A stretch of 6,438 nt of DNA from Saprospiraceae bacterium (lineage in GTDB: Bacteria > Bacteroidota > Bacteroidia > Chitinophagales > Saprospiraceae): the NCBI GenBank assembly GCA_020850025.1, contig JADZFI010000477.1:1-6438 (forward strand), in the 5' to 3' direction. Both the position numbers and the translations under genes were made by a program. Shown here piece by piece: positions 1-5,978 of this stretch; within the stretch, counting starts at the first letter, position 1; each line of letters starts with the position of its first letter. The notes beneath the pieces are model-generated. The model was not told the origin of the DNA, searched no databases, and was given only the letters and a program-made list of their open reading frames with translations.

Positions 1-61
1 ATAGGGTTGGAGGACGTAATAATATGATGAACCAGGACGCGGCTTTTCGGGTCAAAACATC

Positions 62-1510
62 CTAAAGCTTTTCAATACGTTCGATTAACCAGATCCTGTC
101 AACCAATGGCGTAGTGGCCTGCGCTTTCTTTAGCAGGGCACTACGCTCCTTTTCAGGCACCCTTTTATGCTTTCCCTTCTCCTTTGCAACTGCCCGAATC
201 ATTTTTATCAGTTGCAGAGCTCCTTGTATTTTGTGTTCGGAAAGCTCTTTCCTATTCTTTACAAATTGACCGAGTGCGTCTAACTGAGCAAGGAGAAAGG
301 TGTCATCATCTCCATGAAATAAAAATCTGTCAAAGGCAATTCTGACCAAAAGGAATCTCGGCAATAATTCCAGCCGTGGTATCCGAAAAACTTCAGGTGT
401 CAGAAAATCCTGCGCAGCATCCAGCTCACCCTGATGGTATCTGATTATTGATTGTGCAAATTGTACCGCATGCTTGCGCCATTCCTCATCCAAATGGACA
501 GCTCCCCTTGAAATAAACCCCTCCACATAACTAAAGTCCTTCAATTTGCTGCCAAGCTGGACAACATTGATGAAACTTGGAAGAGACATGCGCCCCTGAT
601 CAAGCAGGATGTCAAGGGCCTCTGCTTTGCGGTAAATCTCAAATAAGTCTGCTTCTATCGCCATCTCCTTCGACATCAATCGGATGCCGTAATTCAGTAT
701 ATGCCGGATTATCGTTTTACGGTCATCAATGGGTACAATGTCCTGGATCTGCTCAAACAATCGAACCAATAGCTCAAAGTCAGGTTGACTATTGGTCTCT
801 TTAAAAGTCAATACGATGGTTCGATAGATTTCGAGAAGTGGCGACTTTTCCAAAATCTCCTGTGATCCAGTAACAGACAGGAAAAAATCAAGATGTGGCA
901 GTGTCTCTTGCCTGCCTATCCACAACCCCCGACTTTTCCACTCTGCAGCGTATCGGAGGTAGGATGTATAGGTATAGAGAAGCAGATTATGGACTGCATT
1001 GGAAAAATACTGACCATATTTTGCGTTGACCGGCGTATCCGCATTAAAGGAAACGTGTTCCTGAGTACTTTGAAGAAAATACCATTCTTCCGGGCCTTTG
1101 GCTTTTTTACTTTCCAGTTTTTGGATAAAAGCTTCCGCCTCATCCCGAAAATAGGCACCTGCATTTCGGCGGCCAAGAGAGGTGATCAACAAATGTTCCT
1201 CTAAATCAGTAGGGGGAAGATTCTCGGGACCCAGTGCCGCTTCCACGGTAAGAAAACGTTCCAGTTGCCTGGCCATGTCCGACATAAGGTTGTACAACTT
1301 TGAATCCGAGTAAGATTCTTTTCCAAAACAGGTTTGATACACCTTTATAAGACCTTCTTTTTCCGAATCAAAATCAGGGTATTTTTTCTTCAATTGGCGG
1401 TAAAACGGCAAAAAGCGATCAGAGGGCTTGAAGTATGGGGATTGAAGAAACCGCTCCAAGTTTTTATGGTCGGCCGGGGTAAGTATCCGTAACAATTGAA
1501 GCAATTTCAT
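62..1510 (-). CDS. Uncharacterised helical protein, 482 aa
   Basis: I cannot assign a function. The protein is 482 residues from the ATG at 1510 and ends at a TAG at 62-64. The reading frame stays open 30 codons further upstream, but that extension runs through the AT-rich intergenic DNA and reads as low-quality sequence. MKLLQLLRIL also looks like a natural N-terminus, so the internal ATG is preferred. There is no signal peptide and no membrane segment, so it is probably cytoplasmic. The N-terminal 90 residues carry a pattern I associate with multi-copy hypothetical proteins of Saprospiria: a leucine-rich start, then LERFLQSPYFKPSDRFLPFY, then a YPDF turn. The remainder is rich in Leu, Glu, Arg and Lys with amphipathic spacing, which suggests a helical-repeat (TPR-like) fold, and the end is IWLIERIEKL. 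It is transcribed divergently from the hydrolase gene. It is clearly a real gene by length and composition; the family link is from memory and the fold is inferred. Confidence 0.85.
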   Translation of the reverse strand: MKLLQLLRILTPADHKNLERFLQSPYFKPSDRFLPFYRQLKKKYPDFDSEKEGLIKVYQTCFGKESYSDSKLYNLMSDMARQLERFLTVEAALGPENLPPTDLEEHLLITSLGRRNAGAYFRDEAEAFIQKLESKKAKGPEEWYFLQSTQEHVSFNADTPVNAKYGQYFSNAVHNLLLYTYTSYLRYAAEWKSRGLWIGRQETLPHLDFFLSVTGSQEILEKSPLLEIYRTIVLTFKETNSQPDFELLVRLFEQIQDIVPIDDRKTIIRHILNYGIRLMSKEMAIEADLFEIYRKAEALDILLDQGRMSLPSFINVVQLGSKLKDFSYVEGFISRGAVHLDEEWRKHAVQFAQSIIRYHQGELDAAQDFLTPEVFRIPRLELLPRFLLVRIAFDRFLFHGDDDTFLLAQLDALGQFVKNRKELSEHKIQGALQLIKMIRAVAKEKGKHKRVPEKERSALLKKAQATTPLVDRIWLIERIEKL

Positions 1511-1533
1511 GGGCAAACATCTATTGGTCCGGG

Positions 1534-1541
1534 CAAAAATA
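1534..1541 (-). promoter_or_regulatory. Candidate Bacteroidota -7 element
   Basis: Read on the minus strand this is TATTTTTG, an exact match to the Bacteroidota sigma-factor -7 consensus TAnnTTTG. It lies 23 bases upstream of the ATG at 1510, which would give a leader of roughly 18 bases. No convincing TTG -33 element is seen at the expected spacing; the upstream DNA there is a plain A/T tract. The 8-base motif alone is weak evidence in AT-rich DNA, so this is tentative. Confidence 0.3.
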
Positions 1542-1867
1542 GGCAAGATTTTCAACGAGGAAAAAATAAAAAATAATTCATTTAAAATTTTGGCTATCAA
1601 TTATATACAAAAGCAAAATTTATTTATATTGATATTTTTTCACCGAGAATTTTATTTTTTTTACGCTTTCTGTTTGATGCGTACCACCCTAAAATTGCAA
1701 CAGTTTTGATCGCACATGAAGCATAATGGTAGCGCGCTTGAACAGGGCGTCTAATACAAACGGCTAATACACCCAAATCGGCCAAGCATACGTAATATCC
1801 ATTAAAGTACTGGGAATACTTGATATACGATACAGTAATCCGCCAATAGTTAGATCCTATTAGGCAC

Positions 1868-1910
1868 TCTCCAGCCGGTCGTTGTACCCGCTCAACGGCC
1901 GGCGGGGAGA
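1868..1910. other. Long GC-rich hairpin in divergent intergenic region
   Basis: GCCGGTCGTTG (1874-1884) pairs with CAACGGCCGGC (1893-1903) over 11 positions, with one T-G wobble (1879 with 1898) and an 8-base loop, TACCCGCT. A second stem, TCTCC (1868-1872) with GGAGA (1906-1910), extends it beyond a small internal loop of one base against two. No T run follows on either strand, so it does not look like a simple intrinsic terminator. It lies 73 bases upstream of the hydrolase ATG. It could be a leader-RNA structure, a protein-binding palindrome, or part of a small RNA. Confidence 0.55.
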
Positions 1911-1982
1911 AAACGGAAGATCTTTTCCTGCAACTTGGAACGATTTGACCTGTCCTTGGCATGATTTTAACCATTGCCAAGT

Positions 1983-3011
1983 ATGAAACACCTCATTGCA
2001 ATCCTGTTGCTGCTATTTCTGCATTCGTCAACATTCTCCCAGTCCGCTCCGAAATTAATCAATCGTCAGGCTCTGCTTTTCCAGCTCCAAACCCCGCAGG
2101 ATTCCATTTCCTTAATTCTGGCAGATACTGCCACTACCCATACCAAGCCCGTTCTGCTTTTTTGCCAGGGTTCTTTGCCGGTGCCATTATTTGTGGAAAT
2201 CGAATCCTATGGCCTGTATATGTTGGGCGGTGGCATAGGAAATTTTGATTTACCCCTGTTGCGGCAACACTACCATGTGGTGGTCATTTCCATGCCGCAT
2301 GTGCCCGCCATTGCAGGTAAAAACCAGGTTAATCCGCAATTTCAGTTTATCACCGATCCGAATCAGCCCCATTCCTACCCACAGGCGTATGTGGAAGCCG
2401 ATTACCTCGACCGGTATGTACAAAGGGCAATTACTGTACTGGATTTTTTGAAAAAACAACCCTGGGTGGATTCCTCCCGACTGGTAGTGGCCGGCCACTC
2501 ACAGGGTTCCAAGGTAGCCTCCAAGATAGCCCGGCAGTACCCGGGAGTTACCCAATTGGGTCTTTTTGCCGCCAACCCCTTCGGGCGGGCGGATCAATTC
2601 ATTCGGCAAGCCCGAACGGATGCACAAAGCGGAGTAATTACCTGGGAAAAGGCCGATTCGGTCATGCAGGAACACTACCGTTTTTTCGAAACAGTACATC
2701 AGCCGGATTCCCTGGCCATACACCCGGAGTACAAATCCTGGAACACCTTCTCAGAGTGGTTTTTCGACGACTGGCTGCAACTCGACATTCCCATTTATCT
2801 GGCCTATGGCACGGAGGATCAGATTTCCGACCTCTGCGATCTTATACCCCTGTTCTTTATCAAAGAGGGCAAACAAAACCTTACCCTGAAACGATATCTA
2901 CATTTGGAGCACAATTTTTTCCCGGTTAACCCGAATACCCGCCAACCAGACTACCAAAAACCTCACTGGCCCGAAGTAATGAATACCTTCCTTAACTGGA
3001 CCCTGAAATAA
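1983..3011 (+). CDS. Secreted alpha/beta hydrolase
   Basis: This is a 342-residue exported serine hydrolase of unknown substrate. The start at ATG 1983 places a hydrophobic signal peptide at the N-terminus (residues about 3-20, ending STFSQS). An upstream in-frame TTG at 1974 would add three residues and is less likely. The alpha/beta-hydrolase fold is supported by a strand followed by a possible oxyanion-hole turn (VLLFCQGSLP, about 57-66), the nucleophile elbow GHSQG with Ser173 after strand LVVA, the acid loop YGTEDQ with Asp279, and a late histidine, His310, in LEHNFF. The triad Ser173-Asp279-His310 is therefore complete and correctly ordered. No lipobox is visible, so a soluble periplasmic or secreted protein is expected. 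Family relatives include peptidase-S9-like and esterase-like enzymes; the sequence does not tell me which. It stands alone on the plus strand and is followed directly by a 7-base repeat array. Confidence 0.9.
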   Translation: MKHLIAILLLLFLHSSTFSQSAPKLINRQALLFQLQTPQDSISLILADTATTHTKPVLLFCQGSLPVPLFVEIESYGLYMLGGGIGNFDLPLLRQHYHVVVISMPHVPAIAGKNQVNPQFQFITDPNQPHSYPQAYVEADYLDRYVQRAITVLDFLKKQPWVDSSRLVVAGHSQGSKVASKIARQYPGVTQLGLFAANPFGRADQFIRQARTDAQSGVITWEKADSVMQEHYRFFETVHQPDSLAIHPEYKSWNTFSEWFFDDWLQLDIPIYLAYGTEDQISDLCDLIPLFFIKEGKQNLTLKRYLHLEHNFFPVNPNTRQPDYQKPHWPEVMNTFLNWTLK

Positions 3012-3046
3012 CATCGTCCACCGTAAGCCGTCTACCGTCACATCGT
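3012..3046 (+). repeat. Heptamer CGT repeat array A
   Basis: Directly after the TAA stop of the hydrolase (3009-3011), CGT recurs at 3015, 3022, 3029, 3036 and 3044, giving spacings of 7, 7, 7 and 8. The spacer tetramers are ccac, aagc and ctac, then a five-base cacat. The ccac unit is shared with array C (5979-6030), so I regard both as one repeat family. The array fills most of the 59-base gap between the hydrolase and the arginase-like gene. Confidence 0.7.
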
Positions 3047-3063
3047 TATATTTCTTACCTTCG
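3047..3063 (+). promoter_or_regulatory. Near-consensus -7 elements upstream of arginase-like gene
   Basis: Two overlapping-region candidates each match TAnnTTTG at all but one fixed base: TATATTTC at 3047-3054 and TACCTTCG at 3056-3063. The second lies 7 bases before the ATG at 3071. No TTG -33 box is evident because the upstream DNA is array A. If one is used, transcription would start almost at the ATG or give a very short leader. This is a weak call based on motif similarity alone. Confidence 0.25.
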
Positions 3064-3070
3064 CCGCGCT

Positions 3071-4162
3071 ATGCTTCAAAACTGGCTCAAACCACTTTCA
3101 GCCTCTTTTTGCAAACACGCGGCAGATGCCCGGCCCGATTGGTCGCTGGGTAAAAACCTGCTGCTTAACCGTGGAGAAATTCCGGATTTGAAAAAGGTAA
3201 AGGCTGCCATCATCGGAGTAGGGGAAAAGGAATCCAACGCCATTCGGGAACAATTGTACGCCACTGCTTATGCCTTCCCCAAAGGCGCCGTGGCTGACCT
3301 GGGCAATCTGCGCAAGGCCGACACGGCTTTGCTGATCCCTGTACTTTATGAATTATTGAGCGGGAAGGTACTCCCCATCGTGATTGCCGGAAAAGATGAA
3401 CTGGCCAGAGGGCAGTTTCTGGCCTACCAGGAAGCCAAAGCATTGGTCAATCTGGCGGCTATTAGCGAGAAGTTCGACCTCGATGGCATCTACCAGCCCT
3501 TGCTTAAACCCAGGCACCCTCAGTTGTTTCATTTCTCCCAGATTGGCCTGCAAGTACATCAAACAGCACCGCAAGCCCTGGAGTTTTTGACCAAAAATCA
3601 CTTCGATCTGGTACGTCTGGGAAAATCACGCGCCAATCTGGAAGAAACTGAACCCGTTCTGCGCGACGCCGACCTGCTGGCCTTCCACCTCGACGCCCTC
3701 AAACAATGCGAAGCGCCGGCCGTCAGCTCCCCCACCCCGTCCGGTTTTTTTGCCGAAGAAGCCTGCCAGCTTTGTCGTTATGCCGGCATGAGCGACAAAC
3801 TCACCTCCTTTGGCATTTACGGATACAAGGCAGATGCCGACGCGCAGCAACTGACAGCCCAAACAGCCGCACAAATGATCTGGTACCTGCTGGAAGGACT
3901 GTTCAACCGTAAAGGAGATTACCCTGCCTCTACTACCGGACTCACCGAATATGTTGTGGCATTCCGAAAACTGAACCACCAACTCACCTTCTGGAAAAGC
4001 GTCAAAAGCGGTCGCTGGTGGATGCAGGTGCCCATAGCCACCCATCGAAAACATGACCGCCACCGACTGGTACCATGCTCCTTTCAGGATTACCAGTCCG
4101 CCTGCCGGGAAGAACTTCCCGAGCGCCTGATGCAGGCCCTGGAGCGGAAGTATGAAATATAA
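3071..4162 (+). CDS. Arginase/formimidoylglutamase-fold protein, probably metal-site degenerate
   Basis: This 363-residue protein belongs to the ureohydrolase (arginase/agmatinase/formimidoylglutamase) superfamily, in a form I recall from Bacteroidota where it is annotated as formimidoylglutamase or arginase. Matching landmarks are WSLGKN near residue 24, KVKAAIIGVGE (43-52), RLGKSRANLEETEPVLRDADLL (182-203), EEACQLCRYAGMSDKLTSFGIY (229-250), and the tail KSGRWWMQVP...VPCSFQDY...EELPER (312-352). The catalytic manganese motifs do not survive. The GGDH segment is AGKDE (106-110), the DAHxD segment reads VNLAAIS (126-132), and the DxDxxDP segment reads FHLDALK (205-211). Hydrolase activity is therefore doubtful, and a binding or scaffold role is possible. 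No urea-cycle or histidine-degradation genes are adjacent. The next gene starts 3 bases after the stop, suggesting co-transcription. Fold assignment is firm; function is not. Confidence 0.85.
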   Translation: MLQNWLKPLSASFCKHAADARPDWSLGKNLLLNRGEIPDLKKVKAAIIGVGEKESNAIREQLYATAYAFPKGAVADLGNLRKADTALLIPVLYELLSGKVLPIVIAGKDELARGQFLAYQEAKALVNLAAISEKFDLDGIYQPLLKPRHPQLFHFSQIGLQVHQTAPQALEFLTKNHFDLVRLGKSRANLEETEPVLRDADLLAFHLDALKQCEAPAVSSPTPSGFFAEEACQLCRYAGMSDKLTSFGIYGYKADADAQQLTAQTAAQMIWYLLEGLFNRKGDYPASTTGLTEYVVAFRKLNHQLTFWKSVKSGRWWMQVPIATHRKHDRHRLVPCSFQDYQSACREELPERLMQALERKYEI

Positions 4163-4165
4163 CTT

Positions 4166-4687
4166 ATGCGCCCTCGTCTGTTTGCTGCACTGCTGGTCCT
4201 CGTTATTGGTCTGCTCGTATGGCTTTACGTGCGGGAGTTCCGTTTTTTGTCGAATACCATTGGCGTAAAATGGCTGGTGATTGGGTCAATGCTGGCCATG
4301 GCGCTACTAACAGGCTTTTTGTTGTGGAAAAATCGGGAGCGGTTCAGCCCATTGGAACGACATTTGCCAGAGATTTTGCTTATTTCTGTGTTCAGCCTGT
4401 TGTTCGCACCGCTTTTCGGAAGCCTGATAAACAGAGGTCTTGGCAGCCCACGGCCACGATCCTTTGAGTTTGTGGCAGAAACAGCTTTCTACGCCTCAGG
4501 ATATGGCATCCTAAAAGGCGAAAAACTAAAACCCACCGGCTGGAAACTCCAGGTAAAAGATGCAGGGAAAACAATCCGTTTTCAATACAAAAAACAGGCA
4601 TACTTCCCCCTCAGCAAACCAGGCGATGTTATCATGCTCCCCATCCAAATAGGCCTGTTTGGCATTGAAGTAATGGAACTGCAATAA
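4166..4687 (+). CDS. Small membrane protein with C-terminal soluble domain, function unknown
   Basis: This is a 173-residue protein I do not recognise. It has three hydrophobic segments, at about residues 5-21, 36-54 and 68-88, separated by short basic or charged loops (KNRERF, 55-60; PRPR, 95-98). A soluble tail of about 80 residues follows (90-173), probably beta-rich, with alternating patterns such as GWKLQVKD and TIRFQYKK. The N-terminal MRPR is compatible with an uncleaved first helix and a cytoplasmic N-terminus, which would put the tail outside the cytoplasm. It starts 3 bases after the TAA of the arginase-like gene, so it is probably translated from the same mRNA and may work with it. 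It ends at TAA 4685-4687. An alternative is an independent protein of the inner membrane with no link to its neighbour. Confidence 0.8.
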   Translation: MRPRLFAALLVLVIGLLVWLYVREFRFLSNTIGVKWLVIGSMLAMALLTGFLLWKNRERFSPLERHLPEILLISVFSLLFAPLFGSLINRGLGSPRPRSFEFVAETAFYASGYGILKGEKLKPTGWKLQVKDAGKTIRFQYKKQAYFPLSKPGDVIMLPIQIGLFGIEVMELQ

Positions 4688-4696
4688 CTAGCACTC

Positions 4697-4736
4697 CAAA
4701 ACACTAAAACACCGAAACACTAAAACACCAAAACAC
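4697..4736 (+). repeat. Octamer repeat array (consensus YRAAACAC)
   Basis: Five consecutive 8-base units lie in the gap between the membrane protein and the SH3b gene: CAAAACAC, TAAAACAC, CGAAACAC, TAAAACAC and CAAAACAC, starting at 4697, 4705, 4713, 4721 and 4729. The period is exact, and only the first two bases vary, with the first alternating C and T, giving a 16-base super-period. A degraded sixth unit may precede it at 4689. The array ends 16 bases before the ATG at 4753. Confidence 0.85.
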
Positions 4737-4752
4737 ATAATCACCCACTCAT

Positions 4753-5739
4753 ATGAAACCGATTTTCATCCTGTTCTCCGCATTTCTCTTTAGCTCCCTG
4801 TGCGCTCAAAACGCCGCTTTTTACCAGGAAGAACTGGTAGTTACGGCCAACTCCCTGAACCTTCGGGAAGCCCCCGATGCCAATTCCAAAAAAGTTACCA
4901 GTCTGTCTCAAGGCACTCTTCTACAATATCTGGACTCTTGGAACAATGGCCAATATACCCAGTTGGATACCACTGATCAGGATTCGCCCTTTGGCCGCTG
5001 GCTGAAAGTGCGTACTAAAAACCATAGCGGCTGGGTGTTCGACCTATACGTGAGCGGCACCACCGAACTACACTATGAAAACACGCCTCAGTTCGACATG
5101 CGCGCTGTTTCACCGCTTTTTTGGTATGGTGTTTATGCCCGCGACTCCTTTGCTGATGAAATTCGGAAAGTGCAGGTTCGGCTGGCAGAAGAACCCAATG
5201 AATTTTTCGGAGGAAATATCAAAGTATTAAAAACCAACCAAAAAGAAACCAGCAAGTTCCTGATTGCCAGCCACACGCCACTCAGCACCGGCTACTGTGG
5301 TCCGCTGGGTGTTTTCGACCCCAATCAGATGTTCTTCTCCAAAGCTCTCGGCCCAGGCAGCCAACTCTCCATCTATCCGGGCAACGACATGAATGACACC
5401 CTCGTGAAGCCCACTTACGGATTGGCGGCTACCGGCTGCGCCCGGTTTGAAGACAATTTTGTGCGCATCTACGACTATCAGCTGACCTTGCTGGATTACA
5501 TGTCGGAACCCATGGCCACACAAGACCTTACACCCTGGGTAAAAACCGAATTTCCGGAAACCAATCCTTCCGTCGACCTGCTCTGGTTTGGCGATATTGA
5601 TCGCGACAACAAGCCGGACGCCATCATACAGGATTGTCCTTATGAGGTGGGCTGCCGGGCTTCTCTTTATCTGTCATCAAAGGCCAAAAAAGGAGAATAT
5701 CTCAGGAAAGTATGCGAGTTTTATTGGCCGGAAGGGTAG
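4753..5739 (+). CDS. Exported SH3b-domain protein with FG-GAP-like C-terminal motif
   Basis: This 328-residue secreted or periplasmic protein starts with a signal peptide (residues 1 to about 19, hydrophobic FILFSAFLF, ending LCAQ). A cysteine is present at 17, but the residue before it is Leu, so it does not form a standard lipobox. A bacterial SH3 domain follows (about 27-101), shown by LNLREAPDANSKKVTSLSQGT and the closing WLKVRTKNHSGWVFDLYVSG. SH3b domains usually bind peptidoglycan or protein ligands. Residues 102-275 form a region I cannot assign. Near the end, GDIDRDNKPDAII (280-292) has the Asp spacing of an FG-GAP/VCBS calcium-binding loop (Asp281, 283, 285, 289), followed by a strand, RASLYLSSKA. 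Five cysteines lie after the signal peptide (182, 229, 295, 301, 321), so disulfides are possible. It probably works at the cell envelope; the ligand is unknown. The stop abuts heptamer array B. Confidence 0.85.
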   Translation: MKPIFILFSAFLFSSLCAQNAAFYQEELVVTANSLNLREAPDANSKKVTSLSQGTLLQYLDSWNNGQYTQLDTTDQDSPFGRWLKVRTKNHSGWVFDLYVSGTTELHYENTPQFDMRAVSPLFWYGVYARDSFADEIRKVQVRLAEEPNEFFGGNIKVLKTNQKETSKFLIASHTPLSTGYCGPLGVFDPNQMFFSKALGPGSQLSIYPGNDMNDTLVKPTYGLAATGCARFEDNFVRIYDYQLTLLDYMSEPMATQDLTPWVKTEFPETNPSVDLLWFGDIDRDNKPDAIIQDCPYEVGCRASLYLSSKAKKGEYLRKVCEFYWPEG

Positions 5740-5802
5740 ACGACTTACAATGTACGACTTGCGACTTACGATGTACGACCTAGGATGTACGACTTAGGAT
5801 GG
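5740..5802 (-). repeat. Heptamer repeat array B (reverse orientation)
   Basis: The array begins at the base after the TAG stop of the SH3b gene. An ACG-type trinucleotide recurs with an exact 7-base period at 5740, 5747, 5754, 5761, 5768, 5775, 5782, 5789 and 5796, as ACG, ACA, ACG, GCG, ACG, ACG, AGG, ACG, AGG. The intervening tetramers are actt, atgt, acct and atgg. It is the reverse complement of the CGT family in arrays A and C. Positions 5762-5779 pair with 5998-6015 in array C at 17 of 18 positions. Confidence 0.8.
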
Positions 5803-5817
5803 GACTAAGGGAACCAC

Positions 5818-5860
5818 TGCCTCGGTAGGATGAGAACCCTGGGAGACCGGCTTTGAGGTA
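5818..5860 (+). other. Imperfect stem-loop in leader of PLP enzyme gene
   Basis: TGCCTC (5818-5823) can pair with GAGGTA (5855-5860), GGT (5824-5826) with ACC (5846-5848), and AGG (5827-5829) with CCT (5838-5840), closing an 8-base loop. Unpaired GGGAG and GGCTTT lie on the 3' side as bulges. The purine-rich bulges resemble those of structured RNAs, but I could not match it to a known riboswitch class. The pairing is hand-drawn and could be chance. Confidence 0.35.
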
Positions 5861-5865
5861 CGTGT

Positions 5866-5908
5866 GAGTGTTCCGGACGCTTTTGCTGTCTCGAGCACTC
5901 TTTATTCT
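5866..5908 (+). terminator. Stem-loop with T-rich tail, terminator or attenuator
   Basis: GAGTGTTC (5866-5873) pairs with GAGCACTC (5893-5900) over 8 positions with one G-T wobble. After a C/C mismatch, GGAC (5875-5878) pairs with GTCT (5888-5891). Next GC (5879-5880) pairs with GC (5885-5886) around a TTTT loop, with one bulged T. The tail TTTATTCT (5901-5908) follows directly. This is the form of a moderate intrinsic terminator. It could end the SH3b transcript, 127 bases after the stop, or act as an attenuator in the leader of the PLP enzyme gene. Confidence 0.5.
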
Positions 5909-5978
5909 CCGACTTTTCCGAGTCCAACTTCAAATTTCAACCAAAAACCCATTTTCTTTGTTTCGTAACATTTTAAAT

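Larger units (their letters stand above)
1511..1982. other. Divergent intergenic region, no convincing gene
   Basis: This is 472 bases between the divergent minus-strand helical protein and the plus-strand hydrolase. Roughly 1555-1665 is extremely AT-rich with several A and T runs, unlike the rest of the window. The middle part contains a short direct repeat, CTAATACA at 1751-1758 and 1764-1771 (13 bases apart), and a small inverted repeat, AAGTA at 1805-1809 against TACTT at 1817-1821. The right part contains a long GC-rich hairpin, listed separately. A minus-strand open frame covers 1624-1980, but it spans the hairpin and would leave 2 bases between divergent starts, so I do not call it a gene. 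The region probably holds the promoters of both flanking genes, and could include a decayed gene or an unannotated RNA. Confidence 0.6.

Noticed and set aside
36..53. Terminator for the minus-strand gene ending at 62
   Set aside because: The stem has only five pairs with a mismatch, and no T run follows it on the minus strand.
1710..1785. tRNA-like D-arm sequence (AGCATAATGGTAGCGC)
   Set aside because: No matching acceptor stem, anticodon stem or T-arm GTTC motif can be found in the correct positions.
1624..1980. Minus-strand open frame of up to 118 codons in the divergent gap
   Set aside because: Its first half spans the long GC-rich hairpin and its end runs into AT-rich DNA. The first start codon is a TTG that would leave 2 bases between divergent genes, and the protein has no recognisable domain and unusual composition. 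A decayed gene remnant cannot be excluded.
3626..4063. Long minus-strand open frame (145 codons) inside the arginase-like gene
   Set aside because: It is antisense to a gene with clear family motifs and shows no domain of its own, so it is a coding shadow.
4753..4809. Lipoprotein signal for the SH3b protein (Cys17)
   Set aside because: The residue before the cysteine is Leu, where a lipobox needs a small residue. A normal cleavage near CAQ fits better.
5799..5856. Short leader peptides (9 codons from 5799 and 8 codons from 5830)
   Set aside because: Neither has methionine or cysteine runs or a ribosome-binding context, and very short open frames are expected by chance.
5803..5865. SAM-I riboswitch, suggested by GATGAGAACCC near the PLP enzyme gene
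   Set aside because: The resemblance to the GATGAAACCC core is short. The preceding AGAG-GGAGGGA segment and the downstream helices are not present, and SAM-II conserved segments are also missing.
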